A stretch of 64,000 nt of DNA from Salinirubellus salinus. GTDB taxonomy: Archaea; Halobacteriota; Halobacteria; Halobacteriales; Haloarculaceae. The stretch is taken from the NCBI RefSeq assembly GCF_025231485.1, contig NZ_CP104003.1, forward strand, positions 2,108,001-2,172,000, in the 5' to 3' direction. Shown one piece after another: positions 1-8,312 of the stretch (positions are counted from its first letter, which is position 1; each line of letters begins with the position of its first letter). The position numbers and the translations under genes are program-made. The notes beneath the pieces were generated by a model. That model saw nothing but the letters and a program-made list of their open reading frames with translations, did no database searches and had not been told where the DNA came from.

Positions 1-842
1 GCTACAATGAGCCAAGGTACTTTAGAGAGGTGCTCATGTCTCATCCCATGGGGGTGGCCGTACACTGGTGCCGCAAGAGGGTGTGGTTTCTCACCCAGCA
101 GGTTCCCATGGTCCGATGTGATAACTGTCTTTTCATCAAATAACTCAAGTAGTTCCTCAACGTGCGGGAATACGATTTTTAAGTTCTCTGCATAGGCGTC
201 CCAGACGAGTTCCCGCGAAACATCGCCCGCTTCCAAGCGCTCCCATACCGTGGGGTTGTCGCGGCTTGCCTCGCCTTCTGTTACGTTCCGGTAGGCGAAT
301 TCGTATCCTGAATGAGCACCAATTTCGCTGGCAAGCTCTCCGACGAAGGGATAGTGGGGTTGCATAAAATGGGATATAATACGCTTATTCGGAAACCGCT
401 TGTACGCTGACGCAGTCGCTTCCGTCATTGCTTCGGGTAGGACCGTCTGCTTTTGTCTGTCCCAATGGTTCTCCCATACATCTATAATTTGGTGGAACAC
501 CTCATCTAAGCCAAGGGTCCGATACATCGGGTTCGCAGTCACATATACGGTGTCGTGGTACTGCTTCTCTTCAAAGTTCCGTGAGAGGAACTCCGGCGTG
601 GCTGAGGCTGGTGAAATTCGGTAATCAAGGTTGCCGTCAAGCGTATTCACTGACTCGAATAGGTCATATCGGCAGGCGTCAAGGATGACAACGTTATCCC
701 AATCTTCCTCCATCAAATAACTTGGTTCACTCGGCGGCGAGTACGCCCACTGGGAGAGTCCTATATCCAGTTGTCTGCGGGCATATGGAAGCGCTGTGTC
801 TAACCACCAACGACCACTGAGAAATTTATTGATTTCCCGCAT
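1..842 (-). CDS. Sulfatase-like alkaline phosphatase superfamily protein (3' end outside window)
   Basis: The reading frame is open from ATG 842 to the window edge (280 codons), so the C-terminus is missing. The N-terminal motif ILDACRYD (about residue 52) and a later TSDHGNLLGE (about residue 242) are the metal-binding signatures of the alkaline phosphatase/sulfatase fold. The sulfatase CxPxR motif that makes formylglycine is absent; the matching stretch reads SPASATPEF. Hydrolysis of sulfate esters is therefore not assured, and a phosphoesterase or phospho-group transferase acting on a surface glycan is as likely. It heads a minus-strand gene just downstream of the FkbM methyltransferase gene and is one of three such proteins in the first 8.3 kb. 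Confidence 0.8.
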   Translation of the reverse strand, partial: MREINKFLSGRWWLDTALPYARRQLDIGLSQWAYSPPSEPSYLMEEDWDNVVILDACRYDLFESVNTLDGNLDYRISPASATPEFLSRNFEEKQYHDTVYVTANPMYRTLGLDEVFHQIIDVWENHWDRQKQTVLPEAMTEATASAYKRFPNKRIISHFMQPHYPFVGELASEIGAHSGYEFAYRNVTEGEASRDNPTVWERLEAGDVSRELVWDAYAENLKIVFPHVEELLELFDEKTVITSDHGNLLGEKPHPLAAPVYGHPHGMRHEHLSKVPWLIV

Positions 843-864
843 ATTGTTTAATTATAGCCACTAG

Positions 865-1710
865 TTATATCTTTGTCCGTTTTTCTGCTTTTATAAAGTG
901 TTCGCTGCCTCGTTGGTGAATGGCCTCGATTTCAAATCCGTATGAACGTAGTAGTTTGTATACATCCCCTTCGTTTGCGTCGAAGTTTTGGATCTTCCGT
1001 GGGTGAATCTCACAGAACACCAGCCGGCACGATTCCTGGAGTGTTGATCGTAGCCCATTCAACACCGCGAACTCCGCGCCTTCAACATCAATCTTGATGA
1101 CTGTCGGTTCTGGTAAGTCACACCGGTCAATCAAGCCATCGCCTCGGTTCACCTCTACCTCAACTGTCCGGGCTGTACGTCCAGTCGCGATAGCGTGCTC
1201 TCCCTCTCCGACCTGATCACCGGCAACCGCCAAATCCACTTTCCCCTCTATGTCTGAAAGCGCGACAGGGATAATTTTAGCATCAAGATTATTGTGTTGG
1301 AGGTTCTCCCGGAGTCTGTCCACGCTCTCCTCATGGGGTTCAAACGCGACAATTCGGTCCGCCCCCAGTTCATTCGCCACGAAGCACGTGTACATCCCTA
1401 TGTTCGCACCCACATCGTAAAACACGTCTGCCGGTTCCAAGGATTCCAAAACCTCTGTTATGACGTCACGTTCACTGACGAGATCTCTAAACCTCCGGAA
1501 CTCGGAATAAGAATCCGTCAGGAAGTGAACTGAATTGCCACAAATAGTATGCGTCTCTGTCTTACCTGAGAGAGCGTACACCAGCCGCCAGTACGGATCC
1601 GAGAATAGTTTGTTAAGCCCCGACCACCGAATTACATCCCGCACGTACCCGCTGTAGAACTGTGCACGCAGTCGCCGTAGAGTATCACCCAACTGGTTAC
1701 TCAGAGACAC
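865..1710 (-). CDS. FkbM family methyltransferase
   Basis: This 281-residue protein has a Rossmann SAM-binding core: DVFYDVGANIGMYTC (motif I, about residue 93) and VAFEPHEESVDRL (motif II). The FkbM hallmark VIKIDVEGAEFAVL lies near residue 203. Family members O-methylate sugars or other hydroxyl groups, and in polysaccharide clusters they usually modify a glycan residue. It is transcribed toward the sulfatase-like gene, 22 bp away, so the two probably form an operon. The DNA is more AT-rich than the rest of the window, as in the whole glycan island. The sugar substrate cannot be inferred. Confidence 0.85.
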   Translation of the reverse strand: MSLSNQLGDTLRRLRAQFYSGYVRDVIRWSGLNKLFSDPYWRLVYALSGKTETHTICGNSVHFLTDSYSEFRRFRDLVSERDVITEVLESLEPADVFYDVGANIGMYTCFVANELGADRIVAFEPHEESVDRLRENLQHNNLDAKIIPVALSDIEGKVDLAVAGDQVGEGEHAIATGRTARTVEVEVNRGDGLIDRCDLPEPTVIKIDVEGAEFAVLNGLRSTLQESCRLVFCEIHPRKIQNFDANEGDVYKLLRSYGFEIEAIHQRGSEHFIKAEKRTKI

Positions 1711-1873
1711 GCTATCACACCTACGAAATATGCCAGTACGTAAGTATCTATTTATTCAGTATCCTCCGGATAGCGCCACCAATCCGGTGAGTAATCAGGA
1801 ACCAAATAGTGGTTCTATAATCCATCTATCTGATGTTTCTTAACGCTTATAATCATGAGTAGTGTTCAGGCCA

Positions 1874-3289
1874 ATGATGAACCGAAATGTTGTCGTAGTC
1901 TGCTTAGATACTGTTAGAAAAGACTACTTCGACCGACATGCTTCCTCTCTGTCTCTAATGTCTAACGTATCGTTTGAGCAGTGTCGCGCTGCAAGTTCAT
2001 GGAGTGTACCCAGCCATGCAAGTATCCTCACAGGCGAATTACCCCACAAGCATGATGTACACACTTATTCTCCGAATTTCTCGCAACTTGCCTTTGAGAA
2101 CACATTCCTTGCCGACCTCTCTGACCACAGGCTGATTGGGGTCAGTGCAAATTCGTATGCCAGCCAGCTTTTTTCTTTTAATAAATTCTTCGACGATTTT
2201 AGTTTCATTTCATCATCTAGTCGGTTCCCAGACGCACTTAGCCCCAGTGAGTTTTTCCACGATTCACCCGACCAGACTAGCAATGTTGCGTACTTACGAC
2301 AGGCACTTTCTCACCAGAAACCGGTCCGAAGTATAATTAATGGGATATCTCGGAAAGTAAGTAATATTTTTGCTAAGACACCGGTACCAAAGCCGTACGA
2401 TGACGGCTGTTCCGCAGTGCTACGCGAAACCACCACACGTATACAGGATGGTGAGGAGCCATTCTTTGCGTTTGTCAATCTCATGGACGCACATGGGCCT
2501 CTCCAGACTATACGCCAGTATGACCAAACGCTTCTAAATGTCCCGAATACCTTTGATTCGAGAGATCTGGACGTGCTTAGTATCAACATGAATGAGGAGT
2601 GGAGTGAGCATGAAACCGAGTTTGGCTACTACAAGGATTTGTACGCGGCAGCTATAGACTATCTCGACAGACGAGTCTCCGAGTTCGTTACACAGATACG
2701 AGACATGACCGAACGAGAGACGACGGTTCTTATCACCTCTGACCACGGTGAGCAACTGGGCAATGAAAATCCCAATAGACGGTTTGGTCACATTACTCCG
2801 GACCTGACCGAGGAACTTCTTCATGTCCCACTTGAGGTAATAAATCCGCCAGAGGACGGTGCTATCAAGTCAAATGAACTATTCTCACACCTCCACCTCG
2901 GGGAACTCATAACCTCGTGGGCTCTTGGCAGGGATTTCGAACCAGATTCAAGACCGGTCGGGGCCGAAGTTGTTGGAATCGGCGTCTCTAATATCCCATA
3001 CGACCACGAGCAGTTTGAGCACTGGGACCGAACAGTAAGGTGCGTGTACGCGGACGACGGCAGTAAATATGTCTGGGACTCCAACGGGAACACAGATTGT
3101 TCCCTAGTGAATGGGTCTCCTGCCAACATGGAGACGAAAACTCCATGCCAAGGACGGCCCGAGGCCTGCAATAGGCCTCCATTCTTGATTCCGATTGAGG
3201 AGTTTGCAAAGTCTGCCCGTTCGGAGTCACAAACTGTAGACATTGACGAGAGGGCTCGTGCTCGGTTAGCAGATCTCGGATATATGTAG
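1874..3289 (+). CDS. Sulfatase-like alkaline phosphatase superfamily protein
   Basis: The protein has about 471 residues from ATG 1874; an upstream in-frame GTG at 1862 is also possible. The opening VVVVCLDTVRKDYF supplies the first metal-binding aspartate. SWSVPSHASILTG occupies the catalytic-nucleophile position, and TVLITSDHGEQLG (about residue 290) carries the second metal site. The usual Cys/Ser-x-Pro-x-Arg is changed to SVPSH, so a formylglycine sulfatase is unlikely, while a Ser/Thr nucleophile enzyme remains possible. No signal peptide or membrane segment is evident, which suggests cytoplasmic action on a glycan intermediate. It stands alone between genes on the opposite strand. Confidence 0.85.
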   Translation: MMNRNVVVVCLDTVRKDYFDRHASSLSLMSNVSFEQCRAASSWSVPSHASILTGELPHKHDVHTYSPNFSQLAFENTFLADLSDHRLIGVSANSYASQLFSFNKFFDDFSFISSSSRFPDALSPSEFFHDSPDQTSNVAYLRQALSHQKPVRSIINGISRKVSNIFAKTPVPKPYDDGCSAVLRETTTRIQDGEEPFFAFVNLMDAHGPLQTIRQYDQTLLNVPNTFDSRDLDVLSINMNEEWSEHETEFGYYKDLYAAAIDYLDRRVSEFVTQIRDMTERETTVLITSDHGEQLGNENPNRRFGHITPDLTEELLHVPLEVINPPEDGAIKSNELFSHLHLGELITSWALGRDFEPDSRPVGAEVVGIGVSNIPYDHEQFEHWDRTVRCVYADDGSKYVWDSNGNTDCSLVNGSPANMETKTPCQGRPEACNRPPFLIPIEEFAKSARSESQTVDIDERARARLADLGYM

Positions 3290-3335
3290 TAATGATTAAC
3301 CGTATTATTGATCCGTAGAATACTGGGCTTGGAGT

Positions 3336-4640
3336 TTATTTTCTGCCCTCTCCCAATAGTTTCATTGCTACTGAAACTAGGCGCATTAGCAAAAATAGGA
3401 GAGCGATATTAAACCAGAAAATCGGGTTCGCCCACATGGGAGCGTGCCATGATAGAAGAATAACCGATCCTAATATCCCATATACTTGGACCGCAAAGAG
3501 GCTATTTTCAGCACGAAAGAACGCTAGTTGCGAAATATGCCCCCAAATGAAGAGGATAATAAGTCCAAATATTCCGAAGTCGACATATGGTGCGCCCAAT
3601 GCTGTCCAACTCCCACCTCCGCTGTATAGGGCAATCTCGGGCTGTACTCCTGAAAGCAAAGTCTTTCTCGCCAACCCCTCAATAAATGTGTATTTAAAAA
3701 CAAAGTTGAAAGAATAGTATCCATAACTATGCCCGTCTATCAAAAGTGCTCTGTTCAGATTCCCGATGTCATTCGCGAAGTAGAATAAAAGCCTAGAAAC
3801 GCTGTATGACAATGACCGCAAGAGACTATTGATTGAGAGACCTACTCGAATTAACTCTTGAGTTGTCCATACAGAAAACGATAACAATATGGAAAAAATT
3901 GGATATCGGAGTGGGATTGATATTGAGCTCGCTATCGTGAATGATATCAGACCCCCAAGCAGAGCCATCACTAATAATAACCTTTGAGAAATCAGGAGCG
4001 GGAGAATCAGAAGTGGACCGCAGGAGAGCAGAAAAAGTAGTGCATATGGAGCAAACCAACCGACGCTCGAGAGGGCTCTATTCGAATCCGCATTAAGATG
4101 GCGGACAGTAAGTCCCAATACAGAGGCAGCAACAATCGTCGGGGTGATTAGTCCAGTATACAGGAGTCTAGCCCCAATGAATGGTTTTTGATTGATCCAA
4201 AGCCGGGATGCAGCGTGCCAATCACTAACCAGTAAGGATAAGAACGATCGGATCCCTCCAACTTGATTTACCGCTAGTAAAGTCCACAATAGTAACATCA
4301 CTAGTATAGTAATAGAAATGAAATAAGCGGGAATAGCCACTACTCGAAATCGGAATCCCAACTCGGTTTGGTCGCGTAAATCGGGGACAATCCCGCTGGT
4401 ATCAACTCGAGATCGCACGATATGGTACTTTCGTGCAGAATGGACCCCCAGTAAAAACGTTAAGGCTGAAACAAAAAGCCAGACAATCCCTCGTGCAGTG
4501 AATATAGTGGTGACTCCGTGTATATCGTAAACTTGCTTGGCGGGACCGAACCAAGCGCCGGTGACCGCTACTGTCCAAGTGACGAGGAATAACCGATCCG
4601 GTGATAGAGACGACTTTGATAGAAGACGGAACCCAGACAC
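3336..4640 (-). CDS. Polytopic membrane protein, Wzy-like repeat-unit polymerase
   Basis: This 434-residue, strongly hydrophobic protein has roughly 10-12 membrane spans and a long soluble loop near residues 290-350 that includes INRALLIDGHSYGYYSF. This layout (even span distribution, one large loop, place in a glycan cluster between glycosyltransferases) fits oligosaccharide-repeat-unit polymerases of the Wzy/O-antigen polymerase type, which link lipid-bound repeat units on the outer face of the membrane. Such proteins share almost no sequence, so the call rests on topology and context. The start is GTG 4640, only 7 bp after the stop of the upstream GT2 gene, so the two are co-transcribed. 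The DNA is AT-rich. Confidence 0.65.
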   Translation of the reverse strand: MSGFRLLSKSSLSPDRLFLVTWTVAVTGAWFGPAKQVYDIHGVTTIFTARGIVWLFVSALTFLLGVHSARKYHIVRSRVDTSGIVPDLRDQTELGFRFRVVAIPAYFISITILVMLLLWTLLAVNQVGGIRSFLSLLVSDWHAASRLWINQKPFIGARLLYTGLITPTIVAASVLGLTVRHLNADSNRALSSVGWFAPYALLFLLSCGPLLILPLLISQRLLLVMALLGGLISFTIASSISIPLRYPIFSILLSFSVWTTQELIRVGLSINSLLRSLSYSVSRLLFYFANDIGNLNRALLIDGHSYGYYSFNFVFKYTFIEGLARKTLLSGVQPEIALYSGGGSWTALGAPYVDFGIFGLIILFIWGHISQLAFFRAENSLFAVQVYGILGSVILLSWHAPMWANPIFWFNIALLFLLMRLVSVAMKLLGEGRK

Positions 4641-4647
4641 TATGCAA

Positions 4648-5580
4648 TCACCATCTCAAATTACGCCATATATTCTTTGCGGAGAGGAGATACTTATTAT
4701 CCGCATCAATAGGTGAGACCCCTATAAATAATGCGAACCACGTTTTCCAATATAAAGGATAAGAACATAACGAGCGTAATAACAAGGACTGCGCAAGGGA
4801 CGGCCTGCCAGCAAGCTGCGCAAATCGACCCATTGTGTAGTACTGATATCCCCATGTATGACGTCTCTGGACATAACCTAGTGATTCAATGTCAGGTTTG
4901 ATTTTCTCGAGTATTTCTTTGTTTCCATCCATTCGAGCGCCAATGTCCCCTGTAATTCTATTACTACTGTCAGTATGCAAAATCGTAACCGGCTCCTTGA
5001 CATAATCAAATTTGAATTGCCGAGAGATTCGGAGCCACATATCGTAATCTTGTCTAGCAGGTAGCTCCGAATCGAATAGGCCTACATCTTCAAAACATCG
5101 AGATTTTACCATTACTGTCGAGGTAGGATTCACCCAGTCTTTCATCAGCTGCTGGGTGAAAATATCACCGCGTTTAGACGGAACAGTCCCGATCTCCTCT
5201 TGACCGTCATTAATTGTCTTGAACCCAGTGTAGACTGCCCCTAAAGGAGTTAATTTTGAATTTTTGAATACCTGTAATTGGGATTTCAATTTCCCAGGTT
5301 TCCACTCGTCATCACTATCAATAAATGCAACAAAATTACCCTGACTAGCTTTGATTCCAGTATTTCGAGCAGCAGGCGCTCCTCTATTTTCTTGATGACG
5401 AAGGTACTCAACAGATTCATCATACTGAGAGACAACATGTTTTGTATCGTCATCAGAGCAATCATCCACAACAATCAGCTCAATATCGTCTAACGTCTGC
5501 GACAAGACGCTATCAATTGCTCTAGGAAGTGTTTCTGCCCGGTTATATGTGGGTAAGACGACACTGACCTCAGGAATCAT
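4648..5580 (-). CDS. Family 2 glycosyltransferase (GT-A fold)
   Basis: The 310-residue protein begins with the canonical GT2 nucleotide-binding strand VSVVLPTYNRAETLPRAI. It continues with IELIVVDDCSDDDT and the DxD-like metal site FVAFIDSDDEW (about residue 88). Lower in the domain, ARQDYDMWLRISR resembles the ED-type catalytic-base region. It presumably adds one sugar from a nucleotide donor to a lipid-linked acceptor on the cytoplasmic side. It is the first gene of a minus-strand pair with the polymerase. The 164 bp to the divergent GT4 gene hold both promoters. Donor and acceptor cannot be assigned. Confidence 0.9.
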   Translation of the reverse strand: MIPEVSVVLPTYNRAETLPRAIDSVLSQTLDDIELIVVDDCSDDDTKHVVSQYDESVEYLRHQENRGAPAARNTGIKASQGNFVAFIDSDDEWKPGKLKSQLQVFKNSKLTPLGAVYTGFKTINDGQEEIGTVPSKRGDIFTQQLMKDWVNPTSTVMVKSRCFEDVGLFDSELPARQDYDMWLRISRQFKFDYVKEPVTILHTDSSNRITGDIGARMDGNKEILEKIKPDIESLGYVQRRHTWGYQYYTMGRFAQLAGRPSLAQSLLLRSLCSYPLYWKTWFALFIGVSPIDADNKYLLSAKNIWRNLRW

Positions 5581-5744
5581 TTTGAGCTAATAATGGCACA
5601 GTTATATTGTACGTCGTTAAATCGGTTTCTAATCAGATGGTGTGTATGACAGAATCGGGGCACTCCCACTGGTATAACAATAGTGATGAACGCAACGACC
5701 AAGTGTGTATTAATATCATGCCCCATTGGATGGATGATCTGTAA

Positions 5745-6893
5745 ATGAAAGTCGCTATCTTACACCCGTATTTGAATGCAAATGGCGGGGCAGAGTCAGT
5801 TCTCTTACACACCATCGAAGCTCTACAGTCAAACCATCAACTTACTCTTGTTTCCAACAGAGAAATCCCACTCAGTGACCTGAATGAATTCTTTGATACA
5901 GAAGCTCAAGTTGATAAGAATGTTGTCCCCGCTGGCAGTAAAATAGTATCAACAATTTCCGCCTTGTCGCGTTCAGCTACTGGGAATGGCTTAGAACAAC
6001 TACGGCGGGCATTTTTGAATAGGTGGCTGTCGGGTCATAGCGGGTCATACGACTTGGTGTTCTCAACAAAAAATGAAATCACAAGCTCTGAGCCAACCAT
6101 TCAGTACATTCACGCACCACAATTTACCGGGGGAAATGTGCCGGGCATTATTGGAGGTAAATCTTATTCGCGAAAGATATACGAACGTATTTGCAAAAAA
6201 TTAGGTGGCATATCAACAGAATTTGTGAATTCAGATTGCCTAATAGCTAATTCAGATTGGACTGCAGATATGGTTGAGCAATCGTACGAAACAAACGCAC
6301 GTGTTGTTCACCCCCCTGTCGACATCATTCCATCCCGACCCCTTAGCGAGCGTCAAAACGGATTTGTGTGTGTCGGTAGAATCGTACCAAGCAAAAATAT
6401 TGAAGTATTGATCGACATTATTGATGAACTACGAAATAGAGGTCATGCAACTCACCTACATATAGTAGGACCAGCCTCACAAGGCAATTACCTAGATCTG
6501 ATAAAAAAGCGTTCTCGCGCTCGCGATTACATTCAATTTGAGGGGGCCGTGACTAAGCCCGTTCTTCGAAAACTCGTTCGAAATCATAAATTTGGGATAC
6601 ACGGACGGAAATATGAACACTTTGGTATTGGAATTGCAGAGATGGCAGCCGCAGGGACTATTCCTTTCGTACATGATTCTGGGGGGCAGCGCGAGATCGT
6701 GGATATTAGTCCACTCCTGACGTACAATGATAAAGCTGATGCGGTACGAAAGATATCAAGCGTCTTGTCCGCTATACCCCTCCAAGAAAGCTTATCCCAT
6801 GACCTAATTTCGAGTGCGGAGGAATACGCCCCAGAGAGTTTTCGTGAAAATATTAAAAAAGTGATGGAGCGACATGGCAAATTATCAGAATAA
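5745..6893 (+). CDS. Family 4 glycosyltransferase (GT-B fold)
   Basis: This 382-residue protein has the two Rossmann domains of GT-B enzymes. The N-terminal AILHPYLNANGGAES carries the glycine-rich acceptor loop. The C-terminal half has FVCVGRIVPSKNIEVLID and the retaining-enzyme E-x7-E type motif around EHFGIGIAEMAAAGTIPF. It probably transfers a hexose-type sugar onto a lipid-linked glycan. It is the first gene of a plus-strand group followed by a sulfatase-like gene (57 bp gap) and the amidotransferase gene. The coding DNA is AT-rich like its upstream neighbours. Its specificity is unknown. Confidence 0.88.
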   Translation: MKVAILHPYLNANGGAESVLLHTIEALQSNHQLTLVSNREIPLSDLNEFFDTEAQVDKNVVPAGSKIVSTISALSRSATGNGLEQLRRAFLNRWLSGHSGSYDLVFSTKNEITSSEPTIQYIHAPQFTGGNVPGIIGGKSYSRKIYERICKKLGGISTEFVNSDCLIANSDWTADMVEQSYETNARVVHPPVDIIPSRPLSERQNGFVCVGRIVPSKNIEVLIDIIDELRNRGHATHLHIVGPASQGNYLDLIKKRSRARDYIQFEGAVTKPVLRKLVRNHKFGIHGRKYEHFGIGIAEMAAAGTIPFVHDSGGQREIVDISPLLTYNDKADAVRKISSVLSAIPLQESLSHDLISSAEEYAPESFRENIKKVMERHGKLSE

Positions 6894-6950
6894 GTCAAAG
6901 ATAGTTGCTGAACCGATTCACTTATTCATTGTACACGATTTACCCATCTC

Positions 6951-8306
6951 GTGAACCTCCTCTATGTTACAGTTGATGCACTGCGCCAAGATCACGTAGT
7001 GGAGGAAATAATGCCGGCGACGCGCGAATTCTTTGACGAGGCAGTCGAGTTCAAGGAATGTGTCGCAAACGGGCCTGGGACACCATGGTCGTTCCCAGCG
7101 CTTCTCGCGGGACGATACTCCGGGGGGACAGTTGGGTTTGGGATTCCAGATACGGGCGACTCTCGTCCCACCCTAGCCGAGGTAATTTCAGACCATGGAT
7201 GGTCTACCGCTGGGTTCACTGACAATCGGTTCGCCTCAAGTGCCTACCACTATGATCGTGGGTTCGACACAATGAACGACGAGGGAGCAGTCTCCTTCCT
7301 GAAAGAGCTGAAACAGATAGTACGAGAGCGGTTCGACAGAGACGGGCTGGTATTCCAGTCGCTATTGAGAGCCTACCACTTGCTTGACGGAGCGGTTATT
7401 TCTGCTAGCGGACGAGACAGTCGGTTCGTACGTGCAAAAGTGCTGGTCGACCAACTCATCAACTGGACCGCCGACGAGGACGATTGGTTCGCGTGGTTCC
7501 ACCCTATGGACGTCCACGACCCATACGAGGCCCCGCCCGAATACCAGCGGATGTTCCTCGATTCACCGGTCGACCGAATCCGCTCACAGAAACTGGCCCG
7601 GGCGGCGGTCCACCACCCGGAGGAATTGAGTGACGAGGAGTGGGATCTCCAACGCCGCCTCTATCGGGCGGAGTGCCGGTATTTCGACGACCAGTACGGC
7701 CGGTTGCTATCTGCTCTTGAACAGCGCGGGGAACTCGAGGAGACGATAATCGTATTCACTTCTGACCACGGTGACATGCACGGTGAACATGGCCGGGGGG
7801 GGCATCCGCAAGAATTCTGGGAGGAAGTGATACGGGTACCACTCGCAATCCGCGTTCCAGGATACGGGCATAGCACCTTAGATGGCCAGACCGCACTCGT
7901 GGACGTGCCACCGACGATTCTGGAACTTCTGGAGATTGCTCCGCCAGATGGATGGGATGGAGAATCGATTTGGGACCGTGTCGAAGGGGGTTCACAACCC
8001 CGGCAACACGCGTTCATTGACGTCGGGGCCGAACTTGACAGACAACACGCTGGTATTAGACGGGCAGATGGGTGGAAACTCATGCGACATCGTGAATCAG
8101 AACTCCTGTTTGACCTCTCCGAGAACCCGACAGAGCGGGAGGAAAAAAACCACCGGGACGTGGCTAAACGACCATTTGATGAACTCACCGACGCCTTGGA
8201 TGCACACTTAGACGAGATGGAACGTCGACGGAGTGGGGACGCGTCGGGCGTTCAAGACGAGGAGATGATTGAAGACCACCTACGAGAGCTGGGATACCTG
8301 GAATAA
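6951..8306 (+). CDS. Sulfatase-like alkaline phosphatase superfamily protein
   Basis: This 451-residue protein starts at GTG 6951 and opens with NLLYVTVDALRQDHV, the first metal-binding segment of the sulfatase fold. The nucleophile region reads GPGTPWSFPALLAG, so CxPxR is absent. IIVFTSDHGDMHGEHG (about residue 265) supplies the second Asp-His pair. The FHPMDVHDPYEAPPE stretch matches the substrate-side histidine region. It is probably a hydrolase or transferase on a phosphate- or sulfate-substituted glycan rather than a classical sulfatase. It is separated by 6 bp from the asnB-like gene downstream, so coupled translation is likely. Composition moves from AT-rich to GC-rich across this gene. 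Confidence 0.85.
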   Translation: MNLLYVTVDALRQDHVVEEIMPATREFFDEAVEFKECVANGPGTPWSFPALLAGRYSGGTVGFGIPDTGDSRPTLAEVISDHGWSTAGFTDNRFASSAYHYDRGFDTMNDEGAVSFLKELKQIVRERFDRDGLVFQSLLRAYHLLDGAVISASGRDSRFVRAKVLVDQLINWTADEDDWFAWFHPMDVHDPYEAPPEYQRMFLDSPVDRIRSQKLARAAVHHPEELSDEEWDLQRRLYRAECRYFDDQYGRLLSALEQRGELEETIIVFTSDHGDMHGEHGRGGHPQEFWEEVIRVPLAIRVPGYGHSTLDGQTALVDVPPTILELLEIAPPDGWDGESIWDRVEGGSQPRQHAFIDVGAELDRQHAGIRRADGWKLMRHRESELLFDLSENPTEREEKNHRDVAKRPFDELTDALDAHLDEMERRRSGDASGVQDEEMIEDHLRELGYLE

Positions 8307-8312
8307 AGACGG

